DNA of 32,986 nt from UMGS1519 sp963621885 (GTDB lineage Bacteria; Actinomycetota; Coriobacteriia; Coriobacteriales; Eggerthellaceae): positions 1 to 32,986 of the forward strand of contig CAVFFT010000037.1 of NCBI GenBank assembly GCA_963621885.1, in the 5' to 3' direction. Position 1 is the stretch's first letter, and each line of letters starts with the position of its first letter. Position numbers and translations under genes: made by a program. Below are positions 7,810-15,114 of the stretch, piece after piece. Under the pieces are notes generated by a model. The model was not told the origin of the DNA. It saw nothing but the letters and a program-made list of their open reading frames with translations, and ran no database searches.

Positions 7810-9054
7810 ATGCCTTTTTCCGTGGTGAATATCGGCTGCAAGGTGAATCGCGTCGAGCTTGATGCGGTGGCGGCGAAGCTTATCGCCCGCGGCGCGCGTG
7901 TTGCTGATGAGGGTGAAGCGGATGTCGTCATCGTGAATACCTGCACGGTGACGGGCGAGGCCGACAAGAAGACGCGCAAAGCGGTGCGTCAGGCCTTGAA
8001 GGACAACCCCCATGCCACGATTCTGGTGACGGGTTGCGCCGCCGTGATGAATCCCCGCTGGTTCGACGAGCTTGACGAACGGGTGAGCGTGGTCGCGAAG
8101 CCGGATGCTGAATCGCGCGCCTGGGAATGCCTGGTCGCGCATGAAAATGCCGCCAGCTCAAGCCCCGAATCCGCCTTGCGCATTGGCGATGGCTTTCGTG
8201 CACGCGTGGGCATCAAGGTACAGGATGGCTGCAATAACGCCTGCACTTTCTGCATCGTGCATGTTGCGCGTGGGCGTTCCCATTCGCTTCCGTGGCAGAA
8301 GATATGCGAGGAAGCGCGGGCGTACAGCGAGGCGGGTGTGCGCGAGCTTGTGCTCACCGGCATCAACCTTGGCGCGTATCACGACGACGGCCATTCGCTT
8401 GCGTCCCTGCTCAAGATGCTTCTGGACGCTTGCCCGCAGTCGCGTTTCCGCATCAGTTCCGTCGAGCCGCATGATATCGACGACGACCTGATCGAGCTTA
8501 TGGCCGCGTCCGACGGCCGCATCTGCCGCCATCTCCATCTGCCGTTGCAGTCCGGTTCAAGTCGGGTGCTGGCCGAGATGAATCGTCCCTACGATGCCGA
8601 GGCTTTCCTTTCGCTGGTGCGGCGTCTCCGTCAGGCGATGCCCAGCCTTTCCCTTTCAACCGACATCATCGCCGGTTTCCCGGGGGAAACCGAAAAGGAT
8701 TTCAGCGAGACGCTTGCCGTTGCGCGTGAAGCGGGATTCTCGAAGATTCACGCGTTTCGTTATTCGCGCCGCGCCGGAACGCCTGCCGCGGAGCGAAGCG
8801 ACCAGGTCACGCCCGAGATTATCGCCCGCCGCGCCCACGAGCTCATGGACCTTGGCCGCGAGCTTTCCCGCGCCGACGCGCAAAGTCGCCGGGGAAGCGA
8901 GGAGCTTGTTCTGGTCGAGCAGGCGGGAAGGGGAACTTCCGAGTCGTATCACCGGGTGAGCTGGGTAAACGCCGAGCAGGCGTGCCTGCCGGTGGGTTCG
9001 CTCGTGTCGGTGAAGCTGGATGCGATTTCGCAGGATGGGGGATTCATCGTATGA
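7810..9054 (+). CDS. mtaB: tRNA t6A37 methylthiotransferase MtaB
   Basis: A radical SAM methylthiotransferase that converts t6A at position 37 of ANN-decoding tRNAs to ms2t6A. The N-terminal UPF0004 domain carries three cluster cysteines: C10 in NIGCKVN, C45 in NTCTVT and C76 in VTGCAA. The radical SAM cluster is CNNACTFC (C141, C145, C148). Further family motifs are LTGINLGAY, HLHLPLQSGS and TDIIAGFPGET. A C-terminal TRAM-like stretch closes the protein, although it is short. The start at 7810 is preceded by GATAGGTGAACT. A 64-nt gap separates it from dnaJ and contains only a small ACGGC/GCCGT hairpin; the stop overlaps the phoH start (ATGA). Confidence 0.95.
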   Translation: MPFSVVNIGCKVNRVELDAVAAKLIARGARVADEGEADVVIVNTCTVTGEADKKTRKAVRQALKDNPHATILVTGCAAVMNPRWFDELDERVSVVAKPDAESRAWECLVAHENAASSSPESALRIGDGFRARVGIKVQDGCNNACTFCIVHVARGRSHSLPWQKICEEARAYSEAGVRELVLTGINLGAYHDDGHSLASLLKMLLDACPQSRFRISSVEPHDIDDDLIELMAASDGRICRHLHLPLQSGSSRVLAEMNRPYDAEAFLSLVRRLRQAMPSLSLSTDIIAGFPGETEKDFSETLAVAREAGFSKIHAFRYSRRAGTPAAERSDQVTPEIIARRAHELMDLGRELSRADAQSRRGSEELVLVEQAGRGTSESYHRVSWVNAEQACLPVGSLVSVKLDAISQDGGFIV

Positions 9055-10022
9055 AACCGCGGCATATTTCCCTGGCCATACCGCAAGGTGTCGAAATGAT
9101 CGATATCACCGGCGCGGAGAACCGGGTGGCGAAGCTTATCGAGGATTCGCTGGCCACGCGGGTGACGCTGCGCGGCGACCATATTGAAATCGAGGGCGAA
9201 GCGGACGAGGCCGACGCGATTGCGAAGATGTTCTCGGAGCTTATCGACCGGGCGCTGGAAGGCCGTTCGCTTGACGACCATGCCGTGCGTTCCGCGATTG
9301 GCAACATCGCGCGCGAGCGGCGTTACGTGAGCCCCTATGGCGGCGACGTCGTGCTTGACGCGCGCGGCCGCAAGGTGCATCCGAAGACGCTGGGGCAGAA
9401 GCGCTACCTCGAGGCGATACGCGAGAATGCCATCACCTTCGGCATCGGCCCTGCTGGCACGGGCAAAACCTATCTCGCAATGGCGAGCGCGCTTGCCGCC
9501 TTGCGCAATCACGAGGTGCATCGGCTCGTCTTCACGCGACCGGTCGTCGAGGCGGGCGAGAACCTTGGATTTCTCCCGGGCACGCTTGAGGAGAAAATCG
9601 ACCCGTACATGCGCCCGCTTTTCGACGCACTCTACGACATGCTCGAGCGCGAACAGGCGGAAATGCTGCTGGAAAGCGGCGCCATCGAGGTCGCGCCCTT
9701 GGCGTTCATGCGCGGCCGCACCTTCAACGACAGCTTCCTCATTCTTGATGAGGCGCAGAACACGACCCCGGCGCAGATGAAGCTTTTCCTCACGCGCCTG
9801 GGCTTCCGCTCGCGCATGGTCATCACCGGCGACGATTCGCAGACCGACTTGCCGCACGGCCAGTCGGGCCTCATTCAGGCGCGGCGCGCGCTTGCGGACA
9901 TCGACGGCATCGCGTTCTGCTCCTTTGACGAGGTCGATGTCGTGAGAAACCCCCTTGTCGCGAAGATTGTCGAGGCCTACGCGCATATGGAAGAGAAGCG
10001 CGGCGAGGAACGGGCAAACTAA
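9051..10022 (+). CDS. phoH: PhoH family ATPase
   Basis: A cytoplasmic P-loop ATPase of the PhoH/PhoL group, often encoded next to ybeY and thought to act in RNA metabolism. The N-terminal ~100 residues include a KH-like segment (LATRVTLRGDHIEIEGE). Walker A is GPAGTGKT (133-140) and Walker B is FLILDEAQN. ITGDDSQTDLP is a further family motif. The ATG at 9051 shares an ATGA with the mtaB stop, indicating translational coupling; an upstream in-frame start at 8982 would sit inside mtaB and add atypical residues. At 323 residues the length is normal. The PhoH-YbeY order is widely conserved. Confidence 0.95.
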   Translation: MKPRHISLAIPQGVEMIDITGAENRVAKLIEDSLATRVTLRGDHIEIEGEADEADAIAKMFSELIDRALEGRSLDDHAVRSAIGNIARERRYVSPYGGDVVLDARGRKVHPKTLGQKRYLEAIRENAITFGIGPAGTGKTYLAMASALAALRNHEVHRLVFTRPVVEAGENLGFLPGTLEEKIDPYMRPLFDALYDMLEREQAEMLLESGAIEVAPLAFMRGRTFNDSFLILDEAQNTTPAQMKLFLTRLGFRSRMVITGDDSQTDLPHGQSGLIQARRALADIDGIAFCSFDEVDVVRNPLVAKIVEAYAHMEEKRGEERAN

Positions 10023-10182
10023 GCGGGACAGCGTGCGCCAACTTATGATGCGGCGCGTTCGGACCGCGCGCCAACCCGGAATGGAACGCCGTGCGTTTCC
10101 GCTCATCCGCGGATGCGAGCCGCGTGGAAGAACGTTTGAGCTACACTAGGCGAACAAGCCTTTCAAATGAAAGCGAGGATTG
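10023..10182 (+). other. 160-bp phoH-ybeY spacer
   Basis: No gene is evident. The spacer holds a GC-rich hairpin (CGCGG-N7-CCGCG near 10108-10124) and a possible -10-like TACACT at 10142-10147 without a matching -35. It could carry an internal promoter for ybeY-dgkA-era-recO, but the evidence is weak. Confidence 0.3.
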
Positions 10183-10650
10183 ATGGAAGCATTGATTGAC
10201 GCCCGCTACCGGGCGGAAAACATAGAGCCCCTGCCGCTTGAGGAACTGGTCGATTTCGTCCTGCATCAGGTGGGCAAGCCCGAAAACACCGAGGTGTCGC
10301 TCTCCTTTGTCGACGACGACGAGATTGCCCAGCTCAATGAGCAGTATCGCGGCAAGCAGGGTCCGACAGACGTGCTGAGCTTCGAATGTGACAACGACCC
10401 GCTGCCCGAGGAGGCCTTCGCCGCCGAAGAGGAGCCGGTCTACGAACTGGGAGACATCGTCATTGCCGTCGATGTCGCCGAGCGCCAGACCGCCATTTAC
10501 GGCACGAGCTTCGAGCGCGAGATTACCATTCTCACCATCCATGGTCTGCTACACCTGTGCGGATACGACCATGTGCGCGACGAGGACGCCGCCATCATGG
10601 AACCGCTCGAGGACGACATCCTCGCGAAATGGGAAGCATCGCGCGCATGA
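10183..10650 (+). CDS. ybeY: Endoribonuclease YbeY, rRNA maturation factor
   Basis: A metal-dependent single-strand RNase needed for 16S rRNA 3'-end maturation and ribosome quality control. The zinc-binding signature HGLLHLCGYDH is complete (H120, H124, H130). The upstream GPTDVLSFE and LGDIVIAVD are conserved family blocks. The ATG at 10183 gives MEALIDARYR; a TTG at 10180 is also in frame. A GAGGA lies just upstream, with short spacing. The protein is 155 residues, as expected. Its last bases overlap the dgkA start (ATGA). Confidence 0.96.
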   Translation: MEALIDARYRAENIEPLPLEELVDFVLHQVGKPENTEVSLSFVDDDEIAQLNEQYRGKQGPTDVLSFECDNDPLPEEAFAAEEEPVYELGDIVIAVDVAERQTAIYGTSFEREITILTIHGLLHLCGYDHVRDEDAAIMEPLEDDILAKWEASRA

Positions 10651-11024
10651 AGCCCCCGTATTCGGTGAGGACCTCGTTCGGTTATGCCCGCGCGGGCATC
10701 GTGTCGACTTTCCGCGAGGGAGGTAATTTCCGCATCCAGCTGTGCGGCGGCGCATTGGCCATCGTGCTTGGCCTCGTGTTCCAGATTTCCGCCGGAGAAT
10801 GGCTTGCGATACTCATCTGCTGCGGCCTCGTGCTGGGCGGGGAGTGCATCAACACGGCAATCGAACACGCGGTTGACCTCGCATGTCCCGAGAAGGATCC
10901 GGTGGCTGGCGCGGCAAAAGACGAGGCGGCGGGCGGCGTGCTGCTGTTCGCGCTTGCGAGTCTTGCCGTGGGCATCGTGATTTTCGCCCCGCGGATTCTC
11001 GCCCTGGTGGGAATCACTTTTTAA
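10647..11024 (+). CDS. dgkA: DgkA-type lipid kinase (undecaprenol/diacylglycerol kinase)
   Basis: A small integral-membrane kinase of the prokaryotic DAGK family; Gram-positive members mostly phosphorylate undecaprenol for cell-wall lipid recycling. The family signature GGECINTAIEHAVD (about residues 64-77) contains the catalytic glutamate, and AAKDEAAGGVLL follows. Three hydrophobic segments are seen (about 33-48, 50-65 and 97-121). It is 125 residues, the normal size. The start at 10647 overlaps the ybeY stop by 4 nt; longer in-frame extensions lie inside ybeY. The conserved ybeY-dgkA-era neighbourhood supports the call. Substrate preference cannot be read from the sequence. Confidence 0.93.
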   Translation: MKPPYSVRTSFGYARAGIVSTFREGGNFRIQLCGGALAIVLGLVFQISAGEWLAILICCGLVLGGECINTAIEHAVDLACPEKDPVAGAAKDEAAGGVLLFALASLAVGIVIFAPRILALVGITF

Positions 11025-11036
11025 GAAGGAGAGAAC

Positions 11037-12020
11037 ATGGAAGAAGGGCTTTCGGGCAACGCGCTCATCGACGCCTTCCTTGCTGAACACCCTGACATGG
11101 CCGATGGCGACCTCGCGAGCGAGGAGCCGCTGCATTCGGGCTTTCTCACACTGGTGGGACGCCCCAATGCGGGCAAGTCGACGCTGCTGAACGCGATTAT
11201 CGGCAAGAAGATTGCGATCACCTCGAAGACCGCGCAGACGACGCGCCATCGTTTCCGGGGCATCTACAACAGCCCGACGGCGCAGCTTATCATCGTTGAC
11301 ACGCCAGGCATCCATAAGCCGCACGACGCGCTCGGCAGCGAGCTGAACGAAAGCGCCATGAAGGGCATGGAGGATGTCGATGTCGTCGCCTTCGTTCTCG
11401 ACGCGAGCATGCCCTTCGGCCGCGGCGACGAGTGGGTGCTTTCCCAGCTTGCGCGCGTGCACGCGACCAAGGTGCTTGTCGTTTCGAAGGTCGACAAGGT
11501 GAAGAACGCGCTCGTCAACGAGCAGATTGATGTGGTTCGCGACAAGCTCGACTGGGATGCCATCTGCCCCCTGTCTTCCACGACGGGCGAGGGTGTCGAC
11601 GACTTTGTCGAGACGGTTTGCGGTTTCCTGCCGGAAGGACCGCGCTGGTTCCCGGTCGACATGGACACCGACCAGCCGCTAGAGGTCATGGTCGCGGAGT
11701 TCATTCGCGAGAAGATTCTCTATCACACCCACGATGAGATTCCCCATGCCATCGGCGTCATTTGCGACGAGCTGGAATACGTCAAGAAGAAAGACCTCTA
11801 CCGCATCTTCGCGACGATTTATGTCGAACGCGAAAGTCAGAAGGGCATCATCATTGGCAAGGGCGGCTCGGGCGTCAAGCTTGTGGGCAAGGAGGCGCGC
11901 CGCGACCTCGAGCAGCTTCTCGGTTGCCGCGTGTATCTTGACCTGCGCGTGAAGGTGCGCAAGAACTGGCGCCGCGACCTGAACCAGATTCGCCGCTTCG
12001 GATATGGCGAGGGCAACTAG
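11037..12020 (+). CDS. era: GTPase Era, 16S rRNA assembly factor
   Basis: An essential GTPase that binds the 3' end of 16S rRNA during 30S assembly. G1 is GRPNAGKST (residues 41-49), with switch I TTRHRFRGI, G3 DTPGI, G4 SKVDK and a G5-region SSTTGEG. The C-terminal KH domain has GIIIGKGGSGVKLVG (the GXXG loop is GKGG) and the ending RRDLNQIRRFGY. The ATG at 11037 follows AAGAAGGAGAGAAC. At 327 residues it carries about 30 extra acidic N-terminal residues before the G domain, compared with Era proteins of about 300. The next gene, recO, begins at the base after the stop. Confidence 0.97.
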   Translation: MEEGLSGNALIDAFLAEHPDMADGDLASEEPLHSGFLTLVGRPNAGKSTLLNAIIGKKIAITSKTAQTTRHRFRGIYNSPTAQLIIVDTPGIHKPHDALGSELNESAMKGMEDVDVVAFVLDASMPFGRGDEWVLSQLARVHATKVLVVSKVDKVKNALVNEQIDVVRDKLDWDAICPLSSTTGEGVDDFVETVCGFLPEGPRWFPVDMDTDQPLEVMVAEFIREKILYHTHDEIPHAIGVICDELEYVKKKDLYRIFATIYVERESQKGIIIGKGGSGVKLVGKEARRDLEQLLGCRVYLDLRVKVRKNWRRDLNQIRRFGYGEGN

Positions 12021-12797
12021 GTGGCTCGTGCAAGCTATCGCACCCAGGCCATCGTTCTGCGCAAGACGCGGCTACGCGAGGCCGACCTCATAGTCACGCT
12101 GCTTGCCCAAGATGGCACGCAGATTCGCGCGGTCGCGAAAGGGGCGCTCAAGCCGGCGGGGACTTTCGCGTCGCGTCTCGAGCTGTATTCCTGCGTCGAC
12201 GTTTTGCTCGCACGGGGGAAGTCCCTCGATATCGTGACGGAGGCGCGCATCGTCGATGCGCATGGCCCCTTGCGTTTCGATTACGAGCGGAGCATCTGTG
12301 CGGCTCCGATGGCGGAGCTGCTTTCGGTGGCGACGCAGGCTGAATTGCCCGTGCCGCGCCTGTTCGAGATGACGCAGGCGGGGCTTTCGCATATCGAGAA
12401 GGCCAAGCCTGAAGCTGTTCCGCTTGTGATGTGCGCCTTTTTGCTGAAGGCGGTCTCGTTTCTCGGCTTTCGTCCGGGGTTGGGGTTTTGTGCCGAATGC
12501 GGCCAGTCACGGGAGCCGGGCGAGGAGTGGTCCTTCTCTTTTGAAACGGGTGGCGTGATTTGCCCTGACTGCGTGGGCGGCATGAAGACCGACCCGGTGC
12601 CGGCGGCTCTTGTCGATTGGGCGGCAGCGCTTATCGGCGCGCCCTTTGCGGACGTCGACGTCATGGAGGCGGACGAGCAGACCGCGCGCATGCTCGTGCT
12701 CTTCTGCCGCGACTGGATTCAGACGCATGTGGGGCGTCTGAAGAGCATCGCTTTCGTTCTGTCGGACGATTTCTCCTGGTGCCAGACGTCCCTGTGA
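12021..12797 (+). CDS. recO: DNA repair protein RecO
   Basis: RecO loads RecA with RecR in the RecFOR recombination pathway. The N-terminal OB fold has YRTQAIVLRKTRLREADLIV and ALKPAGTFASRLELYS. The C-terminal helical domain has a zinc site with C157 and C160 (CAEC) and C181 and C184 (CPDC). The start is GTG at 12021, immediately after the era stop codon, and the N-terminus matches the family from its first residues. At 258 residues the length is normal. It ends the conserved block; no clear terminator follows. Confidence 0.94.
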   Translation: MARASYRTQAIVLRKTRLREADLIVTLLAQDGTQIRAVAKGALKPAGTFASRLELYSCVDVLLARGKSLDIVTEARIVDAHGPLRFDYERSICAAPMAELLSVATQAELPVPRLFEMTQAGLSHIEKAKPEAVPLVMCAFLLKAVSFLGFRPGLGFCAECGQSREPGEEWSFSFETGGVICPDCVGGMKTDPVPAALVDWAAALIGAPFADVDVMEADEQTARMLVLFCRDWIQTHVGRLKSIAFVLSDDFSWCQTSL

Positions 12798-12979
12798 TAC
12801 ACGCCGGTTCGCGCGTTACTGGGTGAACGCTGCTGGGTGAATGCCGGCTCCCGCTTTTCCCAGTGGCGGACACCCTTGTGAGGTGTGCTTATTCGCGCGC
12901 TTCCACATGAACGCCGCCCTCCATCTCTCCTCATTCCAGCTGCTCCATGGGGCGTACTCCGTTTTCTGTACGGGCTTTG

Positions 12980-13007
12980 TTGACAAATGCAGGCAGTGTG
13001 AAAAAAT
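12980..13007 (+). promoter_or_regulatory. Promoter of the surface hydrolase gene pair
   Basis: A consensus -35 TTGACA (12980-12985) is followed after 16 nt by AAAAAT (13002-13007), a 4/6 match to a -10 box. Transcription would begin near 13013, about 30 nt before the first gene. An inverted repeat TTTGAG (13015-13020) / CTCAAA (13031-13036) follows at once and overlaps the ribosome binding site AAAGGAA (13034-13040). The upstream spacer 12798-12979 shows no gene and no clear recO terminator. Confidence 0.55.
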
Positions 13008-13045
13008 CAATTAGTTTGAGTAGCACTCGTCTCAAAGGAACGTTG

Positions 13046-15088
13046 ATGAAGTTCAAAAACTCGCTCAAAAAGGTGGCGGCGTCTGTCGTTGTTGCAATGC
13101 TGCTTGTCGGCTGTCTGTCTGCATCCGCGCTCGCGGAGACCACCTACATTCGCGGCACTTTCGAATATGCCGCGGCTGAAAATGACGGCAACTTGCCTGA
13201 CACCTTTGCCTATTCGGACGAGTACTTCGCGGAATCCGCCGACACCACGAATCTGCATTTGGCCATCATGTCCTTGCAGATGGGCGCCGCATCGATGAGC
13301 GCCAATCTCGCCGACTATCCCGAGAAGAGCAAATTTATCGTCGACCTCATGACCAAGATCGGCCTTGAAGATGTCGAGGTGAATGAGGACTACAAATCGC
13401 CCATGACCATCGATACCTTGGGCGTGGCTGTGGGTCACAAGAAGCTTTCCGATGGAAGCGTCCTTCTTACTATCATCCCCCGAAGCGCTGGCTACGAGCA
13501 TGAGTGGGCCAACAACCTGATTGTTGGCGAATCCGGCATGCACGCCGGTTTCAAGTCGGCGCGCGAGAAAGCCTATGAATTCGTTCAGCAGTATGTGGCC
13601 GCGCATGCGGACGCCTTTGAGGGCCAGAACGTGAAGGTCTGGACGGCGGGCTATAGCCGCGGCGCGAGCATGTCCAATGTCATCGCCGCGGGCATAGTGG
13701 ACGATTCGCAAACGAACATCGGCCTTGATGTTCCGCGCGAGAATGTGTACAGCTACAACTTCGGCTGCGCCTATACCACGACAACGGAGCTTGCTTCCGC
13801 GGGCAACTACAACAACATTCACAACTACGCTTCCGATGGCGACCTCATCGCCATGACCCCGCCGGCTGCGTGGGGCTTGGCTCGCTACGGCACAACGACA
13901 ACCGTCAACAGCTCGGATCCCGCAACGAAAGAAGAGATGCTGTCGCTGTTGAAGGATTTGAACGCCAATGTGTATAACGAATACATCGACAATGGCGACC
14001 CCGACTATTTCACGGTCAAGAAGATCTCGCTTGACGGGGGTAGCTGGTCGATTGTTGATGACGACTCAAAGCAGGTCACGCAGGTTGATTTCCTGAACGA
14101 CCGCATCAGCCAATTGGTGAAGGCTACTGGCGATCGCGCGAGCTACGCTGCGGACTTCCAGGTGCCGGCCTCCCAGCTCATCATGCTTTTCAAGACGAAC
14201 GGCGGCTTTATCAGCGGTCTTGTGGACAACGTCAAGAATACCGATTCCGGCAAAAAGCTCCTGGTCTCGATGTTCTTCTATAGCCTGGTGGATCAGGCTG
14301 CCGACGAATACAAGACCGACGATGAGACGGCGATGGGGGTTCTTCAACTCATCCTCTATCTGTATGCGCCCGGCACCGAGACCGACGACGAGACCATGAA
14401 TGCCATTCTGGCTTCTGATGAATGGAAGCAGGTCTACGAGAAGCTCGCTGAGTTTGTCGAGCAGGGGCAGGGGCCAATCGCCCAGTTGCTCTCCAAGTAC
14501 GAAGACTATATGGCCGGCAACATGAAAACCGTGCTTACAGCCGCCTTGGAGAAAGGCGGCTATACGGGCGACGACCTAAACAATCATCCGCTGCTTCAGG
14601 ATGGCGCGCCGCTGGCTCTGGCCAAGATGGTCTCGTATCTCATGTTTGGAACCGATGACGAACTGCCCACTACCATTGATGAGGCGGTCACCGTGCTTTC
14701 TAACAAGGCTTCTGCCGCTTTGACCTTGTATAGCAACTACAATCGCGTTTCTCGCGTGCATGACAACGATGTCATGATCAGCTGGCTTCGCGCCGAAGAT
14801 CCGGATCCCATTCCCGATGCCGACCCGGAACCGGAGCCTGATCCGGACGATCCCGAGCCCGCGCCCGACTCCGACGATTCTGACGATTCGGATGAGCCGA
14901 GCGATTCCACTTCTGATGACGAAAACGATGCCGACTCGGTAGTCACGCAGACCGACGCCAAGGCTGAAGGCGACAGCCTGCCGATGACGGGCGATAGCGC
15001 TCCCGTTGCTCTTGTTGCAATGGCTGCGGTTGCCGGAGTGGCTTTCGTGGGCGCTCGTCGCGCATCGCGTAAACCAAAGTACCAATAG
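13046..15088 (+). CDS. Secreted, sortase-anchored lipase-3-like alpha/beta hydrolase
   Basis: No gene name recognised. A 680-residue surface protein. Residues 1-30 form a signal peptide (basic start, hydrophobic core, ASALA before Glu31); an LVGC at 20-23 resembles a lipobox, but the C-terminus argues for wall anchoring. The ending has LPMTG (645-649), a hydrophobic stretch and a RRASRKPK tail, a canonical sortase signal. The core (about 66-585) resembles the lipase class 3 fold: nucleophile elbow GYSRG (Ser204), then DGDLIA (Asp266) and HDNDVMISW (His572) as candidate triad members. Residues 586-640 are a Pro/Asp/Glu-rich wall-spanning stalk. The start is at 13046 after AAAGGAACGTTG. It lies 26 nt before its larger paralogue. 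Enzyme activity and substrate are unknown. Confidence 0.85.
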   Translation: MKFKNSLKKVAASVVVAMLLVGCLSASALAETTYIRGTFEYAAAENDGNLPDTFAYSDEYFAESADTTNLHLAIMSLQMGAASMSANLADYPEKSKFIVDLMTKIGLEDVEVNEDYKSPMTIDTLGVAVGHKKLSDGSVLLTIIPRSAGYEHEWANNLIVGESGMHAGFKSAREKAYEFVQQYVAAHADAFEGQNVKVWTAGYSRGASMSNVIAAGIVDDSQTNIGLDVPRENVYSYNFGCAYTTTTELASAGNYNNIHNYASDGDLIAMTPPAAWGLARYGTTTTVNSSDPATKEEMLSLLKDLNANVYNEYIDNGDPDYFTVKKISLDGGSWSIVDDDSKQVTQVDFLNDRISQLVKATGDRASYAADFQVPASQLIMLFKTNGGFISGLVDNVKNTDSGKKLLVSMFFYSLVDQAADEYKTDDETAMGVLQLILYLYAPGTETDDETMNAILASDEWKQVYEKLAEFVEQGQGPIAQLLSKYEDYMAGNMKTVLTAALEKGGYTGDDLNNHPLLQDGAPLALAKMVSYLMFGTDDELPTTIDEAVTVLSNKASAALTLYSNYNRVSRVHDNDVMISWLRAEDPDPIPDADPEPEPDPDDPEPAPDSDDSDDSDEPSDSTSDDENDADSVVTQTDAKAEGDSLPMTGDSAPVALVAMAAVAGVAFVGARRASRKPKYQ

Positions 15089-15114
15089 AAATTACCAGGC
15101 AGGGGAAACGAATT

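Noticed and set aside
13020..13046. Half-CIRCE-like GTAGCACTC upstream of the first surface hydrolase gene
   Set aside because: The left arm matches 8/9, but the expected right arm (GAACGTTGA) matches only 5/9, so this is probably chance.
13106..13116. Lipobox-like LVGC in the first surface hydrolase
   Set aside because: A later ASALA cleavage site and a full LPMTG wall-anchor signal make wall attachment more likely than lipidation, though this was not tested.
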